64,000 bases of DNA from Arthrobacter sp. ISL-72 (GTDB taxonomy: Bacteria > Actinomycetota > Actinomycetes > Actinomycetales > Micrococcaceae), in contig NZ_JAGGPP010000004.1 in assembly GCF_018613755.1 (NCBI RefSeq), positions 248,001 through 312,000 of the forward strand, read 5' to 3'. Below are positions 52,282-60,250 of this stretch, piece by piece (position 1 is the first letter of the stretch; the number at the start of each line of letters is the position of its first letter). Position numbers and translations under genes: made by a program. Under the pieces are notes generated by a model. It ran no database searches. It worked only from the letters and a program-made list of their open reading frames with translations, and was not told where the DNA came from.

Positions 52282-52311
52282 TTTATATGGAGTCTAAATT
52301 TAGTTCCTCAA
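52282..52311 (-). promoter_or_regulatory. Promoter of the alpha-glucoside operon with operator palindrome in the spacer
   Basis: On the minus strand the -35 TTGAGG (52311-52306) and -10 TATAAA (52287-52282) are 18 bases apart. The spacer contains the perfect 10-bp palindrome CTAAATTTAG (52294-52303), and a related half CTAAGTTTA starts at 52277 on the plus strand, 17 bases away. The block is strikingly AT-rich. The divergent ROK regulator is the likely binder. Confidence 0.7.
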
Positions 52312-52347
52312 GTATTATGTGGTGCAAAGCACAGAGAGGTCAACACC

Positions 52348-53550
52348 ATGTCTGAAATGACGGCCGCAACGCCCCAGCTGCTGCGGCGTGTAAGCGCCGG
52401 GGCGGTCCTGGATTTCATGCGCGCGTCCCAGGCAGTGACTGTCACGGAAGTCATGGAAGCGACGCGGCTCACCCGCGCCACAGCCATTGCCGTGTGTGAA
52501 GACCTGATGGAGCGGGGCTGGATACGCGAACTGGAAAACCAGCGGGCCTTCGGCGGATACCAGAAAGGCAGGCCGGCACGCCGGTTCGAGCTCAACGAAC
52601 GCGCCGGCTACGTTCTGGGCATGGACGTGGGCATCTCCAAGGCCACGGTGGTCGTCTCCGACCTCCGGGGCAAGGCCCTTGGCCGGGCGAGCCAACCGTT
52701 TGCCGGCGCCGAAATTTCGGCCGGGGAACGGGTCGCCGTGATCGACCGGACCGCCATGATGGCCCTCAACGGCGTGGGGGCCTCCCCGGACTCGGTGCTG
52801 GCCGTTGGTGCCGGAATTGCGGCCCCGGTGGACCGCAACGGGAACGTGCTGGTCACCCAGCACTTCTGGGGCCTGTTCGACGTCGGGCTGAAGGCCGCGC
52901 TGCGGGACCTGCGCGGCTGGACTGTGCTGCTGGAGAACGACGCCAACCTCGCCGCCCTGGGCGACCGCTGGCGGGGTGCGGCGGCCGGCGTGGACGACGT
53001 CGTGGTCATTCTCGCCAGTGAACGCCTCGGCTCCGGCATGATCGACGGCGGCAGGCTTCTGCACGGCCGCGGCGGCGGTGCCGGTGAACTCGCGTTCCTT
53101 GACATGGTGGACGGTGTGGGAGACACCTTCGGCATCACCTATCTGGCGAGGGCCTGGGCCGCCGATGCCCTTGCCGGGAAGGCCAAAACCTCGCTCCGCA
53201 CCCATGCCGGGGAGATTGTGGAGGCGGAGCAGGTCTTCGCCGCAGCGGCTGCCGGCGACGCTGTGGCCCTGAAAATCCTGGACCGGCTGGCCGACAGGAT
53301 GGCAAGGATCATCGGCGCGGTGGCCACGATCCTCAACCCCGATCTGGTGGTCATCGGAGGAGCCGTGGCGAATTCCGCCGGCGTGCTGCTGGAGCCGATC
53401 ACCGAACGGCTGACCGAGTTCACCGTTACTCCGCCCAGGGTTGCCGTTTCCCCGCTGGGCGACTCCATCGTGACCGTGGGTGCCGTGCGGTGCGCGCTGG
53501 ACTACGTGGAGCAAAACGCCCTCGACCTGGAGCTAGCCGCCCCGGCCTGA
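52348..53550 (+). CDS. ROK-family transcriptional repressor
   Basis: A 400-residue regulator. An N-terminal winged helix (residues about 10-85; VTVTEVMEATRLTRATAIAV) precedes the ROK sugar-kinase-like domain: VLGMDVGISKATVVVSDLRG (phosphate loop), AVGAGIAAPVD, LLENDANLAALGDRWRG and LNPDLVVIGGAVANSAG. The zinc motif CxCGxxGC of glucokinase-type ROK proteins is absent. It is divergent from the alpha-glucoside operon and probably represses it until a sugar binds. The ATG at 52348 follows AGAGAGGTCAACACC. Confidence 0.9.
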   Translation: MSEMTAATPQLLRRVSAGAVLDFMRASQAVTVTEVMEATRLTRATAIAVCEDLMERGWIRELENQRAFGGYQKGRPARRFELNERAGYVLGMDVGISKATVVVSDLRGKALGRASQPFAGAEISAGERVAVIDRTAMMALNGVGASPDSVLAVGAGIAAPVDRNGNVLVTQHFWGLFDVGLKAALRDLRGWTVLLENDANLAALGDRWRGAAAGVDDVVVILASERLGSGMIDGGRLLHGRGGGAGELAFLDMVDGVGDTFGITYLARAWAADALAGKAKTSLRTHAGEIVEAEQVFAAAAAGDAVALKILDRLADRMARIIGAVATILNPDLVVIGGAVANSAGVLLEPITERLTEFTVTPPRVAVSPLGDSIVTVGAVRCALDYVEQNALDLELAAPA

Positions 53551-53568
53551 GCGGCGCCCGTCCTTACC

Positions 53569-53625
53569 AGCGCGAACGGACACTTGCGGCCCGTCGGGTT
53601 CGGGGCTCAAGTGTCCGTTCGCGCT
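53569..53625. repeat. REP-like palindrome, copy 2
   Basis: The 18-base arm AGCGCGAACGGACACTTG (53569-53586) is perfectly complementary to 53608-53625; the inner bases pair partly. The arm is identical to the outer 18 bases of the palindrome at 15565-15621. It lies between convergent genes and may terminate both. Confidence 0.8.
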
Positions 53626-53649
53626 CTCCGGCGGGGCGTTGGTTCCCGC

Positions 53650-54309
53650 TTAGCCCGCAGGCTCCAGGGCCGCGGCAACGGGCAGGGTGCCGTCCCGGAA
53701 CTCAATGGTGCGTCCGGCCGTTTCCGGCAGCCTCAGGACGGCGGCAGCCACGAGTGCCACGTTGGCCCGGGATGTTCCGGTTCCCGAGGAGGTGTCCGCC
53801 GGATCGACGTCGATCAGCCCGTTCCCTGGGCCGTCCGTCAGGGAGCCGGGGCCAAGGATGGTCCAGGCCAGGCCCGTCCCGCGCAGGTACCGGTCCGCTG
53901 CGGCCTTCGCCTCCGCGTAGGCGTGGAAGCTGTGATCCGCAGGCACGCCGTGATCAGGACCGGCACCGAGATAGGACACCATGATGTAACGCCCGACGCC
54001 GGCCTCCGCCGCCGCGTCCATCGAACGGATTGCCGCGTCACGGTCCACGGCATAGGTGCGGTCGGGATTGCCGCCGCCGGCACCGGCGGACCACACCACG
54101 GCGTCATGTCCGCGCAGGGCGCTGGCGAGTTCCGCCGTCGTCGTATGTTCAACGTCAAGGACCGACGGCGTGGCTCCCGTTGCCGCGACGTCCTCCGTAT
54201 GGTCCGGGTTGCGGAAGAAGGACGTCACGTCCTCACCATCCGCCGCGAGGATTCTGGCCAGTTCCAAAGCCACTTTGCCGTGGCCGCCGATGATTGCGAG
54301 GCGCGTCAT
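53650..54309 (-). CDS. NAD(P)H-binding atypical SDR protein
   Basis: A 219-residue protein with the Rossmann start TRLAIIGGHGKVALELARIL (GxxGxxA-type), DAVVWSAGAGGGNP, and YAEAKAAADRYLRGTGLAWT followed by ILGPGSL: the atypical SDR/YwnB group (nucleoside-diphosphate-sugar epimerase-like). The ATG at 54309 is preferred because the fold begins there. Function unknown. It is convergent with the ROK gene across the REP-like palindrome. Confidence 0.83.
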   Translation of the reverse strand: MTRLAIIGGHGKVALELARILAADGEDVTSFFRNPDHTEDVAATGATPSVLDVEHTTTAELASALRGHDAVVWSAGAGGGNPDRTYAVDRDAAIRSMDAAAEAGVGRYIMVSYLGAGPDHGVPADHSFHAYAEAKAAADRYLRGTGLAWTILGPGSLTDGPGNGLIDVDPADTSSGTGTSRANVALVAAAVLRLPETAGRTIEFRDGTLPVAAALEPAG

Positions 54310-54346
54310 GGCCCCATTCTGTCCCACGCGTCACCGGTTGTGGCGT

Positions 54347-54969
54347 TCAACCCGCTTTCTTGCCGGTCATCACCTCATAGTGCCGGACGATCTGCGCCTG
54401 GGTCAGTTCTTTGTCGTACACCGCTACCTTGCCCACTCCGCCTTCAAAGAACGATTCCAGGTTGCTGGTCCCGATCCGGAGCGGTGCGTCCCCCCTGGTG
54501 GGACCGATTGTCCGGCCATTGATGCTGAGGTCGTCCCGGTCACGCAGGATGCCGTCCCGGTAGATCTTCGTGTAGCCGTGCGGATAGTGCCGCCTGAAGC
54601 GCCCATGTTGATGACCAGGACGTAGTGGATCCATTCGCCTGCCCTGACGTTGTCCTGGAAATAGGACCCGGCCCCCAGTCCCCCGTCCTGGTCGAAGGCA
54701 TAACCTGAAATCCGGTTGGGCCTGTCTTCGGCATTCTCGGCGGAATAGATGCGGGCAACATACTCGTAATTCTCCGGCTCGCCCTTGCCGAGCCAGTGGA
54801 CGTAGCCGTGCCCTCTTCGTGGCGGAACTGGAGCGCATCGGGGCGCAGCCACGCCTCAAGCGTGATGACGCCGGCAGTGTCCGGGCTGAGGGCCGCAGCG
54901 TCGGCGATCTCCAGATGCCGCTCCGGGGAGGACCGACGCATTCGATAAACCAGTAGGCAAGTTAGCCAT
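54347..54969 (-). pseudogene. LamG-like jelly-roll domain protein, multiply frameshifted
   Basis: The family sequence is spread over several frames: from ATG 54969 (MANLPTGLSNAS), then ERHLEIADAAALSPDTAGVI with TLEAWLRPDALQF, shifting near 54815 to HGYVHWLGKGEPENYEYVAR and ISGYAFDQDGG, and near 54595 to YPHGYTKIYRDGILRDRDDL and VGKVAVYDKELTQAQIVRHY. Together this is a concanavalin-like LamG_3 domain (about 200 residues) with at least three frameshifts. It is not translated as one protein. Confidence 0.75.
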
Positions 54970-55330
54970 TGTGGTGCTTCCTGGCACGCTGTCGTGCCGA
55001 TGGAGCCGGGGCGCGATGGCTGCACGCCGCTATGGATGCAGGTAAGGACCGGGGGACGGAGCCTTGTGCGCACCCGGACCGTGAGGAGTTATGTGCAAAC
55101 CACGGTGGGCCGGGCCCTCGGCTTGGTGGTCCAGAGGGACCGGCCTTATGCGCCTTTGAACTGGCCGTTGTCTCGACCAGGGCTGCGGAAGCTATGCAAC
55201 CTCTCGGTGAACTAATTCACACGATTTAACCTAGTTCGAGCAGACGGGATGGCTACGAGTGGTAACTACTCGATTCCCGCGTGGCTTAGGGCAAGAGGTG
55301 GAGTGGACTACTTGCTCGCCGGGCGGCGGC
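54970..55330. other. Intergenic stretch without a recognisable gene
   Basis: 361 bases between the LamG remnant and the YidC remnant. Open frames here are short, have no family features and no ribosome-binding site. A weak 6-bp dyad GAACTA/TAGTTC (55207-55212 and 55230-55235) flanks an AT-rich 17-base patch that could be an old promoter. Nothing else is seen. Confidence 0.5.
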
Positions 55331-56160
55331 CTACTGAGGGAATCGGCGGCTACTCGGGGGCCGCCCATCCCCGAGGAAGTACTGTTGCGCCAAAGTCCAC
55401 AGGTTGGAGACGGTCCAGTAGATCAGGACGCCGATGGGGAAAAGGATGCCTCCGGCACCAAAGACCAGCGGGAGGACATACAGGAGGAGCCTCTGCTGCC
55501 GCATCACCGGATCCGCTGCGGTCTCTTCCGTCACGTTCCGGGCCATGATCAGCTTCTGCGTGATGAACTGCGACGCCGTCATGGTCAGGATCATCAGGAC
55601 GGCCAGTACTGCAACCGCCGCGGGATCACCGGGAGTGCCATGGAGCAGGGACGAGGACAGCGGGGCGCCGAAAATGCTGGATGAGTCGAACTGCACCACC
55701 TGCTGGTGGCTCATGGCCCCGATGCCTTGGTCTTGGCGGGGTGCCGTGGAGATCCCTGAGAACACCTGGAAGAGGGCGAGGAAGAACGGCGCCTGGATCA
55801 GCAACGGCAGGCAGGCGAAGAACGGGTTGGTGCCATGCTTTTTGTACATGGCCATCTGCTCCTGCGCCATGGCCTGCCGCGAGAGCTGGTCTGTTCTGCC
55901 TTGTATTTTTCCTGGAGCTTCTTCAGGTCAGGCTGCAGGAGCCGCATCCGGCGCTGGGCTTTGACCTGCACCAGGAACACGGGGATCAGCGCGGCGCGAA
56001 TCACCAGCACCAGCCCGATGATGGACAGCGTCCAGGTCCAGCCGCCGGCGGCCGGCATGCCGATGGCACTCAATCCTTGGTGGAAGCCCACCATGATGGC
56101 GGAAACCAGCCACCTGAACGGAAGCATGACCGCTTCCAAGAAGTCCACCAAGTCCCCCAT
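55331..56160 (-). pseudogene. Second YidC/Oxa1-family membrane insertase, frameshifted
   Basis: The frame from 56160 (MGDLVDFLEAVMLPFRWLVS) covers the first two helices and LLQPDLKKLQEKYK. At about 55900 one G appears to be missing: adding it would give KYKGRTDQLSRQAMAQEQMA and connect to the second frame, which continues MYKKHGTNPFFACLPLLIQA through the remaining helices to 55331. The whole is a YidC of about 275 residues with a short tail, not next to rpmH/rnpA, hence an accessory copy. A single-base frameshift makes it a recent pseudogene or a sequencing artefact. Confidence 0.8.
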
Positions 56161-56245
56161 CCGCCAGTTGCTGCAAAGCTACTGTGAAACAACCCGCTTG
56201 TCACGGGCCCGGACAATGGGAATTCACATGATTCAGGAAACAGGA

Positions 56246-56278
56246 AAGCCCCCGGGATCTCTGGGATCCAGGGGGCTT
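56246..56278. terminator. Terminator-like hairpin next to the IS110 remnant
   Basis: The 8-bp stem AAGCCCCC (56246-56253) / GGGGGCTT (56271-56278) encloses partly pairing GGGATC repeats. On the minus strand it follows the tRNA-like sequence at 56283-56320; on the plus strand it is followed by CTCCTG. No intact gene ends here now. Confidence 0.5.
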
Positions 56279-56282
56279 CTCC

Positions 56283-56319
56283 TGTAGCGGTGGGGAGGCT
56301 CGATCTCCCGACCTCACGA
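56283..56319 (-). other. Possible 3' part of a tRNA gene (remnant)
   Basis: On the minus strand, right after the truncated transposase, TCGTGAGGTC is followed by a 5-bp stem with a 7-base loop, GGGAG-ATCGAGC-CTCCC (56309-56293), and CACCGCT. This is the layout of a tRNA variable loop, T arm and acceptor 3' strand, with A instead of T at the first loop position. A terminator-like hairpin follows. The 5' half is absent, so it would be a remnant only; chance resemblance cannot be excluded. Confidence 0.3.
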
Positions 56320-57057
56320 TTAGACAGGCCCGAAGCCCTTCACCTCCATGAGGGGGGCGGCTTCACTGACTTTGACGAGATCGGTGATCTGGTTGTTGTT
56401 CCTGGTCAATTCCTTGTCGAGCTCATCGATTCGCTTCGCCAGCCTGACAGCTTCCGCACGGGCTACGGAGAGTGCCAGATCCTCGTCCCGGGCACGCCAC
56501 CGGGACACTTCTGCAATCTGCACTCCGCTCAGGGCCTTGCGGGCATCCAAGCCGAGCTTGTGGACACGCACCAGGGCGGTCAGTGCGTTCACCGCACGGG
56601 TCCGCTCGGCGGTCATGAAATTTCGCGCAGAAACCAAAACCCTCAATGCCGCACGGATACCTTCATTCAGGCGCGGCCGTCGCAGTTGCTTGTCCTCCAA
56701 CGGGAGCACTGCCCTGGCGATCCGCTGGGCATCGAGTTCATCGGATTTGCCGACGCCGTGGTGGGCTCGGGCGTCCATCCGTGCCGCCTCGACAACCTGG
56801 TAGCCCTCGGAGGCCACGGCTCCGGCGAGGATGGCCCCGTAGGAGGCAGCGCCTTCGATCACCCAGAGCGCGGCAAGGTCAGCACCCGTGCGGCGGGCCA
56901 CCCAGGCAATGGCGCTGTTGATGCCGGTACTGCTGGTGGGGAAGTCCCTGGTACCGACGAGTTCACCCGTCCTGGCGGCGATGATGGCGTAAACGTGGTT
57001 GCGTGCGTGAGTGTCGACTCCGACGACAAACGCGTGTGAATGCGCAACGATAGACAT
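56320..57057 (-). pseudogene. IS110-family transposase, C-terminally truncated
   Basis: 245 codons remain. The N-terminal RuvC-like DEDD domain is complete: VVGVDTHARNHVYAIIAART (first Asp), VIEGAASYGAILAGAVASEG (Glu), ARAHHGVGKSDELDAQRIAR (Asp pair). The coiled-coil (DELDKELTRNNNQITDLVKV) is present, but the protein stops at LMEVKGFGPV, exactly at the start of the Transposase_20 domain with the catalytic Ser. Without that domain it cannot recombine. The TAA comes from the foreign sequence after the break. Confidence 0.88.
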
Positions 57058-57300
57058 GGCGGTCGCACCTTCCTCTTCACGGATATGGTTGTGGCCGCTG
57101 TCGGCCGGTACCAGCCCGGGTAGAGGTCACTTCGGAACAAAACTGTGATGAGCCATGCCCTGGGGCGGACAACCTTCTGATCAAGTCACCGAGGTGGGCC
57201 GGACGGGTACCGGCCGACCACCCCGATGGAAGGACAGGTCGGGGCCAAGACACCATGGTCGGTCCAGCCGGGGTATTTTCGGTCCTCAGCAGGGTCTTTG
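57058..57300 (-). mobile_element. Non-coding left end of the IS110 element (possible bridge-RNA region)
   Basis: About 240 bases upstream of the transposase start hold no gene. They contain a perfect 13-base inverted repeat, GTCGGCCGGTACC (57100-57112) with its complement at 57206-57218, enclosing 93 bases. IS110-group elements encode their bridge RNA in the non-coding end upstream of the transposase, and this region has the right size and place. The outer boundary of the element is not defined; no bridge-RNA model was run. Confidence 0.45.
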
Positions 57301-57337
57301 ACTACGGAAACCGATAGGGGCGCGAACAGCGTCCGGG

Positions 57338-57361
57338 GAGGAGGAGGAGGAGGAGGAGGAG
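57338..57361. repeat. (GAG)8 trinucleotide repeat
   Basis: Eight perfect GAG units outside any gene, a few dozen bases beyond the IS110 non-coding end. No function is apparent. The surrounding 57300-57530 holds no other recognisable feature. Confidence 0.9.
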
Positions 57362-57533
57362 CGCGTCACCGCTGACCAGCTATGCCACCATCGGCGGTCC
57401 GGAACTCCCGTCCTGTGTGGTGATAGGCGTGTGCTGGGCGAAATCTTGAGCGAAACGCCCGGGTGATCTTCAGTCCGAGCTGAGAATCTGTGCGTAGGCT
57501 CACTGCACAAGCCCGGTGAAAGGTTGCACCGAG

Positions 57534-57638
57534 ATGACAATTACCAGCTATGTCGTAGGACTGTCGATCATGTTGGTCCAGATGATGGCCGCCCTGGGCG
57601 TTTCTGTCTTTCTGGTCCGATTCCGATTCGGCCGGTAG
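57534..57638 (+). CDS. Possible 34-residue membrane peptide
   Basis: ATG at 57534 to TAG at 57636-57638. The product MTITSYVVGLSIMLVQMMAA continues LGVSVFLVRFRFGR: one hydrophobic helix followed by a basic end, the shape of a small membrane protein. AAAGG lies 11 bases upstream, which is rather far. No other gene covers 57301-57859. Coding is plausible but unproven. Confidence 0.3.
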   Translation: MTITSYVVGLSIMLVQMMAALGVSVFLVRFRFGR

Positions 57639-57809
57639 GAGGTTCCCGATGCCTCCGTATGGCGGCCTTAGGGCTTGGTCGGCTCGCGAAGATGCAGGAC
57701 GATCACGGCGGACAGCGACGGCGAGCGTGGGCCGTCCGCGAAGATCGCGTGTCCGGATCCACACTATGAGGCCTGAACGATGGACGGTAAGGAATCCTCG
57801 CTCCCGCCG

Positions 57810-57838
57810 TTGGACTGGTACTTTACTTAAGCTAAAAC
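57810..57838 (+). promoter_or_regulatory. Promoter of the polysaccharide deacetylase gene
   Basis: TTGGAC (57810-57815) and TAAAAC (57833-57838) are separated by exactly 17 bases in an AT-richer patch. The expected transcript start would be only about 15 bases before the ATG at 57860, so the leader is very short. Confidence 0.5.
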
Positions 57839-57859
57839 CGTTCTCGAGTCTGGACTCCC

Positions 57860-58675
57860 ATGTGGGATAACCATCCCCCCTGCCCGTTGCAGTTCACACG
57901 GCGGGCAACCCTTGGTGCCCTCGGTGCCGCCGTCGTCGCCGTCCTGAGTGCCTGTGGTGACCCAGGCAAGCCGGTCGCGTCCGGAACGGACGCGCCTTTC
58001 GCGCCTGAATCTGCAACCCCCACCGCGACCCCCACCGCGCCGCCCAAACCGACCTTCGTCTCGGACTACACCCTGCCACCGGTGGTGGACGGGCTGGCGC
58101 CGGTCATCACCAAGATCGACACCAAGCAGCCGGTGGTGTTCCTGACCATCGACGACGGCAACACCAAGACCCCCAACGAGCTCCAACTGCTGGCCGACTA
58201 CGACTACCCGTGCTCCCTGTTCCTGACCAAGTCCGCCATCCAGGACAAGCCCGGCTTCTTCAAGGACTTCCTGGGCCACCACTGCCTGATTGAAAACCAC
58301 ACCATCAGCCACAACGTGAACATGGTGAAGCAATGGGGCTACCAGCAGCAGCTCAACGACATTGCAGGCATGCAGGACTACGCCGTGCAGCAGTTCGGCC
58401 GCCGTCCCGTGCTGTTCCGGCCGCCCGGCGGTGCATACTCCAACGCCATGCGCGCCGCCGTTGCGGCCGCCGGGCTCAAGGCAATCATCACCTGGGAAGC
58501 CAAGGCCAACGCCGGCCGCATGGACTACCAGGTGGGTAACTCGCTCCGCCCGGGTGACATTGTGCTGATGCATTTCCGCCCGGAATTCGCAGCAGACCTG
58601 GCGGCATTCCGCGCAGCCCAGCAAGCGGCCGGGCTCCACGTCGTGCTCTTGGAGGACTTCCTGGGCCTTGCCTAG
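57860..58675 (+). CDS. Polysaccharide deacetylase (NodB domain), lipoprotein
   Basis: A 271-residue protein with a signal peptide and lipobox (ATLGALGAAVVAVLSACGDP), so it is anchored outside the membrane. After a Thr/Pro-rich linker the NodB domain shows motif 1 VVFLTIDDGNTKT (catalytic and metal Asp), motif 2 ENHTISHNVN (H-x-x-x-H metal pair) and motif 3 LFRPPGGAYS. Family members remove acetyl groups from GlcNAc-containing polymers. Its stop overlaps that of ugd on the other strand in the palindrome CTAG. Confidence 0.9.
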   Translation: MWDNHPPCPLQFTRRATLGALGAAVVAVLSACGDPGKPVASGTDAPFAPESATPTATPTAPPKPTFVSDYTLPPVVDGLAPVITKIDTKQPVVFLTIDDGNTKTPNELQLLADYDYPCSLFLTKSAIQDKPGFFKDFLGHHCLIENHTISHNVNMVKQWGYQQQLNDIAGMQDYAVQQFGRRPVLFRPPGGAYSNAMRAAVAAAGLKAIITWEAKANAGRMDYQVGNSLRPGDIVLMHFRPEFAADLAAFRAAQQAAGLHVVLLEDFLGLA

Positions 58676-60189
58676 ATGGCTGCCGGGACCGGGGTTCGCG
58701 CCTCGGGCCCGGCTGCCGCGGTGACCAGTTCGACCGGCCCGTCGGCAGCATCCAGAGCGGGGGACTGGGCGGTGGCCGCTTCAAACGGTCTTCCCAGCGC
58801 CCGGTATTCCCAGCCGGCCGCACGGTAGGCGGCGGCGTCCAGGGCATGGCGTCCATCCACCATGCTTCGCCGGGCAACCAGCATGCCCAGGGCTGCGGGG
58901 TCGGCGTTCCTGAACACGTTCCATTCCGTGAGGAGGGCCACCACGTCCGCGCCGGTGACGGCGGCTTCGAGGCTCGGGGCGTAGCCCAGCAAAGGGTACT
59001 TGGCCCGGGCATTGTCCATGGCCTGGGGGTCGAAGACAGTGACAATCGCTCCGGATTCGTGGAGCATCCGCGCGACGTCGAGGGCGGGGGCGTCCCGGAT
59101 GTCGTCGGAGTCCGGCTTAAAGGCGGCTCCCAGAATGGCGATCCTGGCCCCGGCCAGGTTGCCGTGGACGAACCCACGGATCAGGTCAACCGTGCGCCGG
59201 CGCCGGCGCTGGTTGATGGCGTCCACCTGGTGCAGGAAGCCCACGGCCTGCCCCACGCCCAGGGCTTCTGCGCTGTGCGCGAAGGCACGGATATCCTTGG
59301 GCAAGCATCCGCCGCCGAAGCCGAGCCCGGGTTTGAGGAACCGTCCGCCGATGCGGCTGTCGTAGGACAGGGCGTGGGCCAGCAGGTTGACGTCCGCGCC
59401 GGCGGCTTCGCAGACTTCGGCCATGGCATTGATGTAGGAAATCTTCGTGGCCAGAAACGAGTTCGCGGCGACCTTGACCAGCTCTGCGGTGGCAAGGTCG
59501 GTGACCACCACCGGTGTGCCGGATTCCGTCAGCGTCCGGTAGCACGCACTCAGCTGCTCACGCGCCCACCCGGACGCGACGCCGAACACCAGGCGGTCGG
59601 GCGACAGGGTGTCGCTGACGGCATGTCCCTCGCGCAGGAATTCGGGGTTCCATGCCAGTTCGATTGCCTCGCCGGCCGGTGCAGCTGCGCGGGCCAGGGA
59701 GGTGAGGTGGCGGGCGGTGCCCATGGGGACGGTGGACTTCCCCACGATCAGGCATTTGCGGTGCAGGTGCGAAGCGAGGCGTTCGACGGCCGCGGTGACG
59801 AAACTCAGGTCCGCGGCCGGAGAGTCCGGCGCCTGCGGGGTGCCCACACAGATGAAGTGGACGTCTCCGTGGGCGCCGGCCCTGGCGAAGTCGGTGGTGA
59901 AGCGGAGCCGGCCGGTGTCCAGGGCCCGGGTCAGCAGCTCCGGGAGGCCCGGTTCGAAAAACGGCAGTTTCCCTGCGGCGAGCGAGTTGATTTTGGCCTG
60001 GTCCACGTCCACACCGATCACATTGAACCCCATGATCGCCATGCACACGGCATGGGTGGCGCCGAGGTAGCCGGTCCCCACCACGGTGATGTCCGGATGC
60101 TCCGCGATGCGAGGGACCGCGCCGCCGGGAGGTTCCGCAGCCAGGGCTTCCGCAGGCAGATTCTGGTCCAGGGGAATCAGGTCAGGCAT
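58672..60189 (-). CDS. ugd: UDP-glucose 6-dehydrogenase family protein
   Basis: A 505-residue NAD-dependent enzyme converting a nucleotide hexose to its uronic acid. NAD loop ITVVGTGYLGATHAVCMAIM, CVGTPQAPDSPAADLSFV, WNPEFLREGHAVSDTLSPDR, FGGGCLPKDIRAFAHSAEAL (catalytic Cys) and LGAAFKPDSDDIRDAPALDV are all present and closer to UDP-glucose than to GDP-mannose dehydrogenases. The first 35 and last 40 residues are extra. The ATG at 60189 follows AAGGAGACCACC. It supplies UDP-glucuronate to the GT2 synthase encoded upstream in the same direction. Confidence 0.92.
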   Translation of the reverse strand: MPDLIPLDQNLPAEALAAEPPGGAVPRIAEHPDITVVGTGYLGATHAVCMAIMGFNVIGVDVDQAKINSLAAGKLPFFEPGLPELLTRALDTGRLRFTTDFARAGAHGDVHFICVGTPQAPDSPAADLSFVTAAVERLASHLHRKCLIVGKSTVPMGTARHLTSLARAAAPAGEAIELAWNPEFLREGHAVSDTLSPDRLVFGVASGWAREQLSACYRTLTESGTPVVVTDLATAELVKVAANSFLATKISYINAMAEVCEAAGADVNLLAHALSYDSRIGGRFLKPGLGFGGGCLPKDIRAFAHSAEALGVGQAVGFLHQVDAINQRRRRRTVDLIRGFVHGNLAGARIAILGAAFKPDSDDIRDAPALDVARMLHESGAIVTVFDPQAMDNARAKYPLLGYAPSLEAAVTGADVVALLTEWNVFRNADPAALGMLVARRSMVDGRHALDAAAYRAAGWEYRALGRPFEAATAQSPALDAADGPVELVTAAAGPEARTPVPAAI

Positions 60190-60250
60190 GGTGGTCTCCT
60201 TCAACGGTTGAGCGGTGAGCGGGCGTACCCATTGCTGTGTTGCGGGAAAA

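Noticed and set aside
52315..53514. A 399-codon open frame antisense to the ROK gene
   Set aside because: His/Gly/Arg-rich shadow of the ROK reading frame with no motif.
55331..56160. The primary yidC of the cell
   Set aside because: It is not next to rpmH, rnpA or jag and has a frameshift in an essential family; the working copy must be elsewhere.
57338..57361. (GAG)8 as a contingency repeat
   Set aside because: It lies in no gene and in no promoter that I can identify, so phase variation has no target.
57366..57764. A 132-codon minus-strand frame between the IS110 end and the deacetylase gene
   Set aside because: Arg/His-rich, no motif, no ribosome-binding site; it also overlaps the more plausible small membrane frame.
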